A stretch of 29,535 nucleotides of DNA, from the NCBI GenBank assembly GCA_964475955.1, contig CAYYZY010000093.1:1-29535 (forward strand). The letters run 5' to 3'. Positions 17,483-25,379 of the stretch are shown here, piece by piece. Numbering within the stretch: position 1 is the stretch's first letter; every line of letters starts with the position of its first letter. A program made the translations under genes and the position numbers. The notes beneath the pieces were generated by a model. That model did not search any database and was not told the origin of the DNA. It saw only the letters and a program-made list of their open reading frames with translations. The stretch is from DATKZH01 sp964475955. GTDB taxonomy: Bacteria > Planctomycetota > Planctomycetia > Pirellulales > Thermoguttaceae.

Positions 17483-17609
17483 CGCGATTCCGCGGCGCGC
17501 GGGATGCGACGGTAGGGAACGGCCTCTGTGCCGCTGCGGGCCTGAAGCAAGATAGAAGACGCGGAACGCCGCGGAGGGCGTTCCCTACAGTGGGTGTCGC
17601 GGAATCGCG
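17483..17609. repeat. Nested palindromic element in the operon leader
   Basis: Two pairs of inverted arms are nested: CGCGATTCCGCG (17483-17494) with CGCGGAATCGCG (17598-17609), and TAGGGAACGGCCTC (17513-17526) with GAGGGCGTTCCCTA (17574-17587, one mismatch). The element looks like two inverted copies of a dispersed repeat whose core is TAGGGAACGCCCTC. I recognise its mistranslation VGNALRGVP as frequent in planctomycete genomes. It can fold into a long hairpin in RNA and carries no gene. Confidence 0.75.
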
Positions 17610-17662
17610 CACGGTGATTTGGCAGGATTAACACGTCGGGTTGACCGGCGAGGAATGTTTTC

Positions 17663-18076
17663 ATGAGCGAAGAGGCCAAGCACGTTCTGGTCGCCGAAGA
17701 CAACATGGCCACGGCCACGGCGATCCGCTTCAACCTCGAAAAGGCGGGGTTCCGGGTGACGGTCGCCCGGTGCGGGAATTCGGCCTGGAGCCTCCTCGGC
17801 GAGCACGATTTCGACCTCGTGGTGAGCGACTTTCAGATGCCGGGGATGACCGGGGGCCAATTGTGTGAACGGATGGGGCAGGATCAACGGTTGCGGACCA
17901 CCCCGATGATCCTTTTGACCGCAAAAGCGCTTGAGCCCGCGGCGGTCTATCCGCTCGAGGTGCTTCGAGGCGTCGGCGTCGTGCCGCTTCGGGAAATCAT
18001 GTCGAAACCCTTTAGCCCTCGCGAATTGATCCAGACGGCGCGGCGCCTTGTGGAGACGCCCGCGGCCACCTCCTGA
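17663..18076 (+). CDS. Stand-alone response-regulator receiver protein
   Basis: A 137-residue single receiver domain with no output domain. The acidic pocket is E12-D13, the phospho-acceptor is D56 in LVVSDFQMPGMTG, the conserved threonine is T86 in ILLTAKA and the lysine is K115 in MSKPFSP, so all catalytic positions are present. The loop between T86 and K115 is longer than usual (residues 91-110, EPAAVYPLEVLRGVGVVPLR). AGGAA seven bases before the ATG at 17663 supports the start. It is followed after 21 bases by a histidine kinase, its likely partner, and lies at the head of the pilus/secretion operon. Output must be by protein-protein contact, perhaps with the kinase, the STAS protein or the assembly machinery; which one is not visible. 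Confidence 0.93.
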   Translation: MSEEAKHVLVAEDNMATATAIRFNLEKAGFRVTVARCGNSAWSLLGEHDFDLVVSDFQMPGMTGGQLCERMGQDQRLRTTPMILLTAKALEPAAVYPLEVLRGVGVVPLREIMSKPFSPRELIQTARRLVETPAATS

Positions 18077-18097
18077 ACGTGCTCGGGGCACGAGGCG

Positions 18098-19942
18098 ATG
18101 TTGGGAAGAACGTTCCATCTGGGATTGTCGCGGCGCGTGGTCGTCTGCCACCTGGTGTTCGGCCTGGCGGGCGTGGTGTGGCTCGTCGCCGGGACGGTCG
18201 TGGTCCTGGAGACGGTTGAGGACGCGCGGGCCGAGAAGGAGTGCATGGGTCGACTGCGGGAAGCGGCCAGCGCGATACGATCCGCCGCGGCGCGCGAAGA
18301 CGGCGATCTCCAACCGCTGCTCGACCACTTCCGCGCGGACTGGGATCTGGGGTATTGCGGGGTCGTTTCGGAGGAGGGGCTGTTTGTTGCCCACTCGTCG
18401 GCCGACCAGGTCGGCCGTCGGCGCCGGCTCCCGGCGGAAGACGTGGCTTGCCGCGGCGAGGTGGAGCGTCGCCGCTACGAGGGGCGGTCGGGGCCGATGC
18501 GGGAATACGGGATTCCCGTCCGGCTTGGCGACGCTCAGGGAGCCTTCGTGCTCGGCGTGGCGGAGCCCAACGCGTGCGAGACCGTGCTCTCGATGGGGTG
18601 GTACGCACCGGTCATCTTGTTCGGGCCGCTGGCCCTGCTGCTGGTGGGGGCCCTTGGGTTGCGCCGGACGGTCGGCCCGGCGTCGCAAGTGGAGCGACAG
18701 TTGCACGGTCTGGCGGCCGCGGGGAGCGATTCGGAAGCGGTCCTGCATCCGATCAAGGTGCCCAGCCCCACGGGAATCGGCTGGAACCGCCTCGTCCGGC
18801 ATCAGGGCAACGGCCGGCCGCGGCGAGACCTCCAGGCGCGTCTGGGCCAGGCCCTCGAGACGTTTCGTGAAAGTCGGCTCGAACAGATCCTCAACAGCCT
18901 GGCCGATGGGCTGGCGGTCACCGACGAAAGCGGGGTGATGACGTTGGCCAACAGCTCGCTCTGGGGATTGCTGGGACTGGGGACCACGGCACGGGAATTG
19001 TCGGGCAGGCGGATCGAAGAGTGCCTGGGACTCGACGCCGCGGGGGACCGCGCCGCGGCGTTGCTCGATCCGAGCCTGCGCGGCCGGACGCTGGTCGTGG
19101 AGATCGAGCGCGACGGTGGCGGTTCGCAGCGAGTGCTCCGGGTGGCGCGGTCGCCCTTGCGGTCGCCGGAAGGCAAGGCGTGCGGCGGACACGTGTGGAG
19201 CGTGCGCGACGTGACCCAACAGAAGCTCGCCGATCGCATGCGCGACCAGTTCGTCAACGCCGCCACGCACGAGCTGCGCACTCCGATGACCAACATCAAG
19301 GCGTTCGCCGAGATGCTGGCCGACAGCGAGGTGACCGACGTCGAGCAGCAGAAGATGTTCTGCAACACGATCAACGACGAGGTCACGCGCCTGGCCCGCT
19401 TCGTCGACGACCTGCTGCAACTGAGCCGCATGGAGGTAGGATCGACGTCGCTGCGCCAGCAGTTGACCGATATGGAACGCCTGGTGGGCGAAGTGCTCCA
19501 GAAGGTGCGGCCGCAGTTGGAGAAAAAGGGCATCACGCTGGAGACCGAAGTGCCGGCCCGGCTGCCCGAGCTGGTCGTCGACAAGGACAAGCTGACGGTC
19601 GCCCTGGTCAACCTGCTCGGCAACGCGGCCAAGTACACGCCCGAGGGGGGCCGGGTCCGCTTCCGCGTCGAGGTGTCGGAAAACGCCGTGCGGATCGACG
19701 TGGAAGACACCGGGATCGGCATCTCGCCCGAGGAACTCCCCAAGATCTGCGACCGGTTCTTCCGCAGCTCGGACCCCCGGGTTCATGAGGAAACCGGCAG
19801 CGGTCTGGGGCTCTCCCTGACCAACGAGATCGTGCGGCTGCACGGGGGGAAACTGACGGTCAACAGCGAGCTGAACCAGGGCTCGACGTTCACCGTCGCT
19901 TTGCCCTTGGCCGTGGAGCGAGTGGAATGTTCGAGCGCGTGA
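18098..19942 (+). CDS. Membrane sensor histidine kinase with PAS domain
   Basis: A 614-residue inner-membrane kinase. Two membrane helices (about residues 13-37 and 168-188) enclose a 130-residue periplasmic sensor region. A short cytoplasmic linker is followed by a PAS domain (about 262-375; ILNSLADGLAVTDESGVMTLA), then the dimerisation/phosphoacceptor domain NAATHELRTPMTNI with H391. The ATP domain has N509 in LLGNAAKYTP, DTGIGI at 537-542, an F-box RFFR and GSGLGLSL at 567-574. It should autophosphorylate at H391 and pass the phosphate to the receiver encoded just upstream. Its stop lies inside the STAS gene (16 bases of overlap), tying it to the downstream signalling and assembly genes. 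The signal sensed is unknown. Confidence 0.94.
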   Translation: MLGRTFHLGLSRRVVVCHLVFGLAGVVWLVAGTVVVLETVEDARAEKECMGRLREAASAIRSAAAREDGDLQPLLDHFRADWDLGYCGVVSEEGLFVAHSSADQVGRRRRLPAEDVACRGEVERRRYEGRSGPMREYGIPVRLGDAQGAFVLGVAEPNACETVLSMGWYAPVILFGPLALLLVGALGLRRTVGPASQVERQLHGLAAAGSDSEAVLHPIKVPSPTGIGWNRLVRHQGNGRPRRDLQARLGQALETFRESRLEQILNSLADGLAVTDESGVMTLANSSLWGLLGLGTTARELSGRRIEECLGLDAAGDRAAALLDPSLRGRTLVVEIERDGGGSQRVLRVARSPLRSPEGKACGGHVWSVRDVTQQKLADRMRDQFVNAATHELRTPMTNIKAFAEMLADSEVTDVEQQKMFCNTINDEVTRLARFVDDLLQLSRMEVGSTSLRQQLTDMERLVGEVLQKVRPQLEKKGITLETEVPARLPELVVDKDKLTVALVNLLGNAAKYTPEGGRVRFRVEVSENAVRIDVEDTGIGISPEELPKICDRFFRSSDPRVHEETGSGLGLSLTNEIVRLHGGKLTVNSELNQGSTFTVALPLAVERVECSSA

Positions 19943-20262
19943 CCCAAGGCGCCGTCGACGTGATCCAGGGGGATGCTCCGCTGAACGTGGAGCGGACCGA
20001 CGAGGTCGCGCTGTTGCTCGAGGGTTGCCTGGCCGGCGGTCGGCCGTACGTCGTGCTGGACCTCGACGGCGTGCCGCTGCTCGACGGCGCCGGCCTCGAG
20101 CTCTTGCTCGATTTTCAGGAGCGGCTCCAACAACTGGGCGGAGCGCTGAAGCTGGCGGGCGTCAACCCGTTGTGCCGCGACATCCTCGAGGCCACCGGCA
20201 TTCGAGGGAGCTTCGAGGTCTTTCCGGAAGCCCTTTCCGCCGTGGGGAGTTTCGTTCGATGA
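19927..20262 (+). CDS. STAS-domain protein lacking the phosphorylatable serine
   Basis: A 111-residue single STAS domain. The core strand-turn-helix is YVVLDLDGVPLLDGAGLELLL (residues about 41-61), where anti-anti-sigma factors have D-S-S/D-S-A-G. Here the serine phosphorylated in the SpoIIAA type is glycine (L-L-D-G-A-G), so regulation by a serine kinase is unlikely. A C-terminal helix region, LKLAGVNPLCRDILEATGI, fits the family. The ATG at 19927 overlaps the kinase gene, and the stop overlaps the start of the ATPase gene (ATGA at 20259-20262), so the three are probably translated together. It may act as a binding partner for the kinase, the receiver or the ATPase rather than as a sigma-factor switch. 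This role is inference from the context. Confidence 0.9.
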   Translation: MFERVTQGAVDVIQGDAPLNVERTDEVALLLEGCLAGGRPYVVLDLDGVPLLDGAGLELLLDFQERLQQLGGALKLAGVNPLCRDILEATGIRGSFEVFPEALSAVGSFVR

Positions 20263-22043
20263 GCCAAACGGCCGCCGTCGTCGATCGCGCTCCACTGCCC
20301 GGCCGCGGAGAGGGCAGCCGGCCCTCCGCGGCGCCGGGGCGCGCCGGCCAGGGTGCCGCCGCGCCCTTCCTGGGGGAACAACTGCTGGGAGCCGGGGTCA
20401 TCAACCCCGACCAACTGGAGGAGGCCCTGCGGCGGCAGCAGGCCACGGGACTGAAGCTCGGCGAGACGTTGATCCAGCTTGGCTTCGTCACGGAGGAGGA
20501 GATCCTGCCGTACGTGGGGCGGCGTCTGAACATCCCGGCGGTCCGGCTTCGCGACGGAATGGTCGATCCCCGCGTCGTCCGCCTGATCCCGCGGGAGAAG
20601 GCCGAGTCGCTCGACGCGGTGGCGTTGTTCCGAGTGCGCGACACGCTCAGCGTCGCCATGGCCGAGCCGCAGCACCTTCAGCGGATCGACGAACTGGAGC
20701 GGATCACCAACCTGCGGGTCCGCGCGGTGCTGGCCGCCCGGGGCAGCATCCACCGGATGATCGAGCGCTGCTACGAGAAGGGTTTTCAGGTCGACACGGT
20801 GACGGCCGATCTCGACGAGTCGGCCGTCGAGATCTCGGAAGACTCGGTCACGCTGGACATTCAGCTCGCCGAGAACCTGGACGAGAGCAGCCCGGTCATC
20901 AACCTGGTCAACTACCTGATCATGCAGGCGCTGCGGCACGGCGCGAGCGACGTCCACCTGGAGCCCAACCGGCGGCACACGTCGGTCCGGTTTCGCGTCG
21001 ACGGCCAGTTGCGCGAGGTGCTCAGGCCCCGGCGCGACCTGCACCCGGCGATCGTGTCGCGCATCAAGGTGATGGCCAAGATGGACATCGCCGAACATCG
21101 TCTGCCCCAGGACGGCCGCGTCCACGCCGTCGTCGAAGGCCACCCGATCGACCTCCGCATCTCGGCGCTGCCCACCGTGCTCGGCGAGAAGGTCGTGATC
21201 CGCGTCCTCGACCGGCGGCGCCTCAGCTTCAATCTCGATACGCTTGGATTCCCCGACGACGTCCTGAAGCCCTTCAAGCAGTTGCTCGCGAAGCCGTACG
21301 GGCTGCTCCTGGTCACCGGGCCCACGGGCAGCGGCAAGACGACCACCCTCTATTCGGCCGTCGAGCTGATCAAGTCGGTGCACCGGAACATCGTCACCGT
21401 GGAAGACCCGGTGGAGTATCAGTTGGAGCTGGTCAATCAGATCCAGGTCGACGAGGCCACGTCGCTCAGCTTTCCCAAGGCGCTGCGGGCGATTTTGCGT
21501 CAGGACCCGGACGTGATCATGGTGGGCGAGATCCGCGATCCGGAGACGGCCAACGTGGCCGTGCAGGCGGCCCTGACCGGCCACCTGGTGCTGAGCACGC
21601 TGCACACCAACGACAGCCCCGGCGCGGTGATCCGGCTGATCGACATGGGGGTGCCCGACTACAAGGTGGCGTCCGCCCTGGTGGGGGTGGTGGCCCAGCG
21701 CCTGGTGCGCAACGTCTGCCAGGAGTGCCGCACCTCGCACTACCCGCCCGCCGACGTGCTCCTCGCCATTCGCTACGAAGGGGACCACAAGCGGTCTTTC
21801 CTTCGCGGTCAGGGGTGCCCGAGGTGCCACGACACGGGCTTCCAGGGACGAACCGGGATCTACGAGCTGCTCGTGTGCGACCAGGAAGTGCGGCAGTTGA
21901 TCGTTCGCGACGCCACGCTGGGCCAGATCCGCGATTGGCAGAAACGGACCAAGATGAGGACCCTGTTCGACGAGGCGCTCCGCCTGGCCGAAAGCGGCCA
22001 GACGAGCCTGGACGAGGCCATGCGAGTCGCCCTGTTCGACTGA
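20259..22043 (+). CDS. Type II secretion/type IV pilus assembly ATPase (GspE/PilB) with MshEN-like N-terminus
   Basis: A 594-residue hexameric motor ATPase of the inner-membrane assembly platform. The N-terminal region has two tandem 24-residue MshEN-type repeats, F37-Q60 (FLGEQLLGAGVINP at its start) and K66-R89 (KLGETLIQLGFVTE), a fold that binds cyclic di-GMP in relatives. The usual leading Arg is Phe and Lys here. The motor has HGASDVHLEPN (Asp box region), Walker A GPTGSGKT (354-361), Walker B DVIMVGEIRD (419-428) and the His box TGHLVLSTLHTND. A zinc-binding four-cysteine module (C487, C490, C520, C523) is typical of GspE/PilB. The start at 20259 overlaps the STAS stop. A palindrome separates it from gspF. 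Confidence 0.97.
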   Translation: MSQTAAVVDRAPLPGRGEGSRPSAAPGRAGQGAAAPFLGEQLLGAGVINPDQLEEALRRQQATGLKLGETLIQLGFVTEEEILPYVGRRLNIPAVRLRDGMVDPRVVRLIPREKAESLDAVALFRVRDTLSVAMAEPQHLQRIDELERITNLRVRAVLAARGSIHRMIERCYEKGFQVDTVTADLDESAVEISEDSVTLDIQLAENLDESSPVINLVNYLIMQALRHGASDVHLEPNRRHTSVRFRVDGQLREVLRPRRDLHPAIVSRIKVMAKMDIAEHRLPQDGRVHAVVEGHPIDLRISALPTVLGEKVVIRVLDRRRLSFNLDTLGFPDDVLKPFKQLLAKPYGLLLVTGPTGSGKTTTLYSAVELIKSVHRNIVTVEDPVEYQLELVNQIQVDEATSLSFPKALRAILRQDPDVIMVGEIRDPETANVAVQAALTGHLVLSTLHTNDSPGAVIRLIDMGVPDYKVASALVGVVAQRLVRNVCQECRTSHYPPADVLLAIRYEGDHKRSFLRGQGCPRCHDTGFQGRTGIYELLVCDQEVRQLIVRDATLGQIRDWQKRTKMRTLFDEALRLAESGQTSLDEAMRVALFD

Positions 22044-22051
22044 CTTTCCGC

Positions 22052-22069
22052 GTGCGTGCGAGCACGCAC
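22052..22069. repeat. Perfect hairpin between the gspE- and gspF-type genes
   Basis: GTGCGTGC-GA-GCACGCAC forms an eight-base-pair stem nine bases after the ATPase stop, continuing into CCTACGGGAATG. It can tune expression between the two cistrons or protect the upstream message. GCACGCACCCTAC is also a word I associate with dispersed planctomycete repeats. There is no T run, so strong termination is unlikely inside this operon. Confidence 0.6.
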
Positions 22070-22078
22070 CCTACGGGA

Positions 22079-23311
22079 ATGATGGACGACGTACTCCAGT
22101 ACCAGTACACGGCCAAGTCGACTTCCGGAGAAACCCTGACGGGGTTGCTCGCGGCCGGCTCGTCGTCGGAGGTCCGAAGGCAACTCCGCGAGAAGGACCT
22201 GTTCGCGGTGACGGTGGAGCCGATCGGCGCCGGCCGACGGTCGTGGGGCAACTCGGGCGGCTCGCGATGGAGGTCGCGGGTCTCCAAGCGCGAGCTGGTG
22301 ACGCTCACGTCGCAGTTGGCGGTGATGACCCGGGCGGGGGTCGACCTGGCCAGCGCGCTGGACGACGTCGCCCGGCAGTGCACGCACCCCACGCTGAAAC
22401 AAGTGCTCAACGGGGTCCACGAGGAGGTGCTCGCCGGGAGTCCGGTTTCCAGGGCGTTGGGCAACTACGAGCACGTGTTCGGAAGAAGCTACGTCGCGGC
22501 GGTGGCCGCCGCGGAGACTGCGGGCCGATTGCCGCAGGTGCTCGACCGCCTGGCCAACCTGCTCCGCACGGAGCTGCGCATGCGGAGCACGCTGCGCACG
22601 CTGCTCACCTATCCGATCCTGCTGGCCTCCGTATCGGGGCTGGTGCTCGCGGCGTTGATGTTCTTCGTGCTGCCGCAGTTCGCCGGCGTGTTCGAGCAGC
22701 TTCAGATACCGCTGCCGGCCGTCACGCAGTTCCTGGTGAACGTCTCCAAGGAACTCCGCGGCCGATTCTGGCTTTGGGGAGCCCTGGCGGCCGCGGCGAT
22801 CGCCGTCTTCGTGGCACTGGCGCGCAGTTCGGCCGGGCGCCGGTACTTCGACGGTCTCCTGCTCGAAATGCGCCTGATACGCGACGTGACCCAGTCGCTG
22901 CTCATCGGCCGTGCCTTCCGTCTTCTGGGCACCATGCTCGAAAGCGGCGTGCCGCTGCTGGAAGGCTTGCGACTGACGCGGGCCTCGATCGGCAATTCGC
23001 TGATGAGGGACCTGTTCGACGACCTGGAGCACGAAGTGCTCGCCGGGCGAGGGCTGGGCAACGCGTTTCTCTCGTGCCGGTTCGTGCCTTCGACGGCCGC
23101 CCAGATGATCGCCACGGCGGAGCGGACCGGCACCCTGGCGATGGTCACGCAACTGACCGGGGAGTTTTACGAGGAGGAGGGCGAGACGCGGCTGCGCGAT
23201 CTGGCCACGGTCCTGGAGCCGATGATCATCGTCGTCATGGGCGCGGTGGTGGCCTTCGTGGTCGTGTCGGTCATGCTGCCGGTGTTCGATTTCGCCGCGC
23301 TGGCAAGGTAA
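22079..23311 (+). CDS. Type II secretion/type IV pilus platform protein (GspF/PilC)
   Basis: A 410-residue inner-membrane protein, the usual length for GspF. The start YQYTAKSTSGETLTGLL is the family's N-terminal strand pair. Two homologous cytoplasmic GspF domains follow: the first with LTSQLAVMTRAGVDLASAL, the second with GRAFRLLGTMLESGVPLLEG and MIATAERTGTL. A membrane helix follows the first domain (TLLTYPILLASVSGLVLAAL), another lies near 240-260, and a C-terminal one is at about 380-402 (MIIVVMGAVVAFVVVSVMLP). It links the ATPase to pilin extraction from the membrane. The start is one of two adjacent ATGs (22079 or 22082), with only a weak GGGA before them. Secure family call. Confidence 0.96.
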   Translation: MMDDVLQYQYTAKSTSGETLTGLLAAGSSSEVRRQLREKDLFAVTVEPIGAGRRSWGNSGGSRWRSRVSKRELVTLTSQLAVMTRAGVDLASALDDVARQCTHPTLKQVLNGVHEEVLAGSPVSRALGNYEHVFGRSYVAAVAAAETAGRLPQVLDRLANLLRTELRMRSTLRTLLTYPILLASVSGLVLAALMFFVLPQFAGVFEQLQIPLPAVTQFLVNVSKELRGRFWLWGALAAAAIAVFVALARSSAGRRYFDGLLLEMRLIRDVTQSLLIGRAFRLLGTMLESGVPLLEGLRLTRASIGNSLMRDLFDDLEHEVLAGRGLGNAFLSCRFVPSTAAQMIATAERTGTLAMVTQLTGEFYEEEGETRLRDLATVLEPMIIVVMGAVVAFVVVSVMLPVFDFAALAR

Positions 23312-23344
23312 GTAGTACGAATCACCAGACGAGGGGATACGAAG

Positions 23345-23593
23345 ATGAAAGCGAAGCTCATCCGATTCGGCGCGACGGCGGCGATCCTGGTGGCGTCGTT
23401 CTGGGCGGGAACGTTCCTGCGGCCCCAGCCGGCATCGACCGCCGACGTGCGCCGGGGGAAGCCGAAGCAGCATTTCCTGGCGGGAAGCGAACGGTCGGTC
23501 CCCATCCTCCAGGAAATTTCGGAGACCTTGAAACGCGTGGACGCCCGCCTCGCCAAGATCGAAGCGATCGCCGCCGAGGCGGCCGAAAAGTAG
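23345..23593 (+). CDS. Small membrane-anchored protein of the pilus operon
   Basis: An 82-residue protein with one N-terminal hydrophobic helix (about residues 8-25; FGATAAILVASFWAGTFL), then a short basic linker, and a C-terminal amphipathic helix with heptad-like spacing (ILQEISETLKRVDARLAKI) likely to form a coiled coil. AGGGGA stands a few bases before the ATG at 23345. It is located between the GspF and PilM genes and has no family I recognise. The topology suggests a periplasmic coiled coil anchored in the inner membrane, possibly a structural accessory of the assembly complex. Function unknown. Confidence 0.75.
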   Translation: MKAKLIRFGATAAILVASFWAGTFLRPQPASTADVRRGKPKQHFLAGSERSVPILQEISETLKRVDARLAKIEAIAAEAAEK

Positions 23594-23622
23594 CCCGTGG
23601 GGCGAACGTCCTAGGAAATCCC

Positions 23623-24705
23623 ATGCTTCGTGCTCGCAGGAAAGGCTGGATCGGCGTCGACCTGGGTCCGCGGACCTTGGCGCTTGCCCAGGTGGAAAGG
23701 GCGGGGACGGGCGTTCGTCTGGCCGCGTCGGCGCTGGTGCGCGAACCGGGAAGCGACGACGCCGTGACGGGCGGCGAGGCCGCGTCGCGCGCGTGGGACG
23801 GCGAGGACGTCCGGGCGGCGCTTTCGCTCGCCCCGGGCTTTTCGGGCCGAACGGCCGCCTGCGTGCTCCCCATGCGCGCCACCGATCTGAGCGTTCTGAC
23901 ACTGCCGCCGGCGCACGAGGGGGAGCGGCGGTCGATGATCGCGCACGAGTTGTCCACTGCGTTCGCCAACGACCCGCAGCCGCGAGAATTCGACTACTGG
24001 GAGCCCGCCGCCACGGCGACACCCGACGGCGCCAGCCAAGACAACGTCAACGTGCTTTCGGTTCCGCAACGAACGGCCCGGCGCGCCGTTCGGGGCCTTG
24101 CCGAGGCGGGGCTCCGCTGCGACGTCATGGACGGGCTTCCCTTCGCCCTGGCCCGCGCGGTCGATCTGGCGTATCCCGAGCCCGAGGGTCCCCTGGCGGC
24201 CCTCGACTGGGGCTACGCAAGCGGAACGTTTTGCGTGGTGTCGGCGGGGTGTCCGCAGTTCACGCGCCACCTGCGAACGTGCGCGTTTGGGCCGGTCGTC
24301 GGGCGGGTGGGGCAGGCGCTGGGTCTCTCTGAAGACGAAGCACGGCGCGTGCTGGTCGACTACGGGCTGCCGGGGCCCGGGGGCCGGGAGGCGATGCACC
24401 GCGAGATCCAGGCGGCCGTGCGCGAGGTGACGGCTCCCCTGTTGCGCGAACTGGTGGAAGAGCTGAAACGAACGCTCTCTTTCGTGCGCATGAGGTATGC
24501 CGCGGCGGTGCCCGGCCGCGTCTGCCTCTTCGGAGAAGGAGCGACGGTGAGAAACGCCGCGCGGCACCTCTCGGAGGGAATCGGGCTTCCGGTCGAGCCC
24601 TGGCGCATGCCCTCTTCCGGAAGGACGAAAACGAGCGTTCCCCCTGCGCTTGCGCCGCTATGGGGCGCGGCGGTTGCCCTTTCCGCTCTGGCGTGGTCGC
24701 AATGA
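23623..24705 (+). CDS. PilM-like actin-fold ATPase of the pilus/secretion assembly complex
   Basis: A 360-residue cytoplasmic protein of the PilM/FtsA-like actin fold. Phosphate-binding loop 1 is IGVDLGPRTLALAQVE (D13), the second is LAALDWGYASGTFCVV (D195; relatives have D-I-G) and the adenosine motif is VCLFGEGATVRN (300-311; relatives usually have G-G-G). PilM binds the N-terminal peptide of PilN, and the next gene encodes such a peptide. AGGAAA before the ATG at 23623 supports the start, and the stop overlaps the PilN start (ATGA). The unusual second-loop Trp and the Glu in the adenosine loop leave open whether it still binds ATP normally. The call rests on motif order plus gene context. 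Confidence 0.88.
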   Translation: MLRARRKGWIGVDLGPRTLALAQVERAGTGVRLAASALVREPGSDDAVTGGEAASRAWDGEDVRAALSLAPGFSGRTAACVLPMRATDLSVLTLPPAHEGERRSMIAHELSTAFANDPQPREFDYWEPAATATPDGASQDNVNVLSVPQRTARRAVRGLAEAGLRCDVMDGLPFALARAVDLAYPEPEGPLAALDWGYASGTFCVVSAGCPQFTRHLRTCAFGPVVGRVGQALGLSEDEARRVLVDYGLPGPGGREAMHREIQAAVREVTAPLLRELVEELKRTLSFVRMRYAAAVPGRVCLFGEGATVRNAARHLSEGIGLPVEPWRMPSSGRTKTSVPPALAPLWGAAVALSALAWSQ

Positions 24706-25364
24706 AAAGCTCGCTCAACCTGTTGCCGCTCGAACGCCGCATGTGGGAGGCCGCCCGGCGCCGGCTTCTTCACTGGTGCCTGGTCTGGGCCTTGTGCGCG
24801 ACGGCCGCCGCCGGACTTTGGTGGCTGAAGCGAGGCCGTTGCCGCGACGCCCGGCAACGGCTCGATGCGGCCCAGCGCGACTACGCGCCGCTGGGAAGAA
24901 CCGTCCGGGAGAACGACGCGATGCGAGCGGATCTCGATCGTCTGCGCGCGAGAGGGACCCTGTTGGGGAAGCTGCTCGACGAGAAGCCGCCGCTCACGCT
25001 GATCGGCGTCGTGAGCCGAAGCGCCCGAACGTGCAACGGGCGGCTCGTGGTCGAGAGCCTTTCGTTTCGCCGTCACGAGGGCGCGTCGGACGCCGACGCC
25101 CCGACCGCCGAAGCGCGCCGCGGGAACCCGGCCAAACCGGCGGCCGCCGCGCAGAAGGGGCCGGCCGAGCCGTCGGCGCCGAAGAACGAGCCGTGGGGAT
25201 CGGTCACGCTCGAAGGCCGGGCGCGCGACAACGTGGCGGTGGCGACGTTCGTGGTCAACCTGCGCGAGAGCGGCCTGTTCCGGCGCGTCGAGCTGAAGTC
25301 GTCGGTTGGCGAGCCCGCCGACGAAGAGCAAGTCTGCACCTACTTGCTGGAATGCGATATCTGA
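24702..25364 (+). CDS. PilN-like inner-membrane assembly protein
   Basis: A 220-residue bitopic protein. The first residues, MKSSLNLLPLERR, contain the L-N-L-L-P motif by which PilN docks onto PilM. One membrane helix lies at about 24-43 (HWCLVWALCATAAAGLWWL), followed by a periplasmic coiled-coil segment (50-90) and a ferredoxin-like domain. A low-complexity insert rich in Ala, Pro and Lys (about 125-165) splits that domain and is longer than in standard PilN. The start at 24702 overlaps the PilM stop. It should form a heterodimer with the PilO-like protein encoded next and link the cytoplasmic PilM to the secretin. Confidence 0.85.
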   Translation: MKSSLNLLPLERRMWEAARRRLLHWCLVWALCATAAAGLWWLKRGRCRDARQRLDAAQRDYAPLGRTVRENDAMRADLDRLRARGTLLGKLLDEKPPLTLIGVVSRSARTCNGRLVVESLSFRRHEGASDADAPTAEARRGNPAKPAAAAQKGPAEPSAPKNEPWGSVTLEGRARDNVAVATFVVNLRESGLFRRVELKSSVGEPADEEQVCTYLLECDI

Positions 25365-25379
25365 GGAACGGGAAGAACC

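Noticed and set aside
16989..17612. Minus-strand open frame of 207 codons containing VGNALRGVP
   Set aside because: It spans the dispersed palindromic repeats and overlaps the pseudopilin end; this peptide is a typical mistranslation of the repeat.
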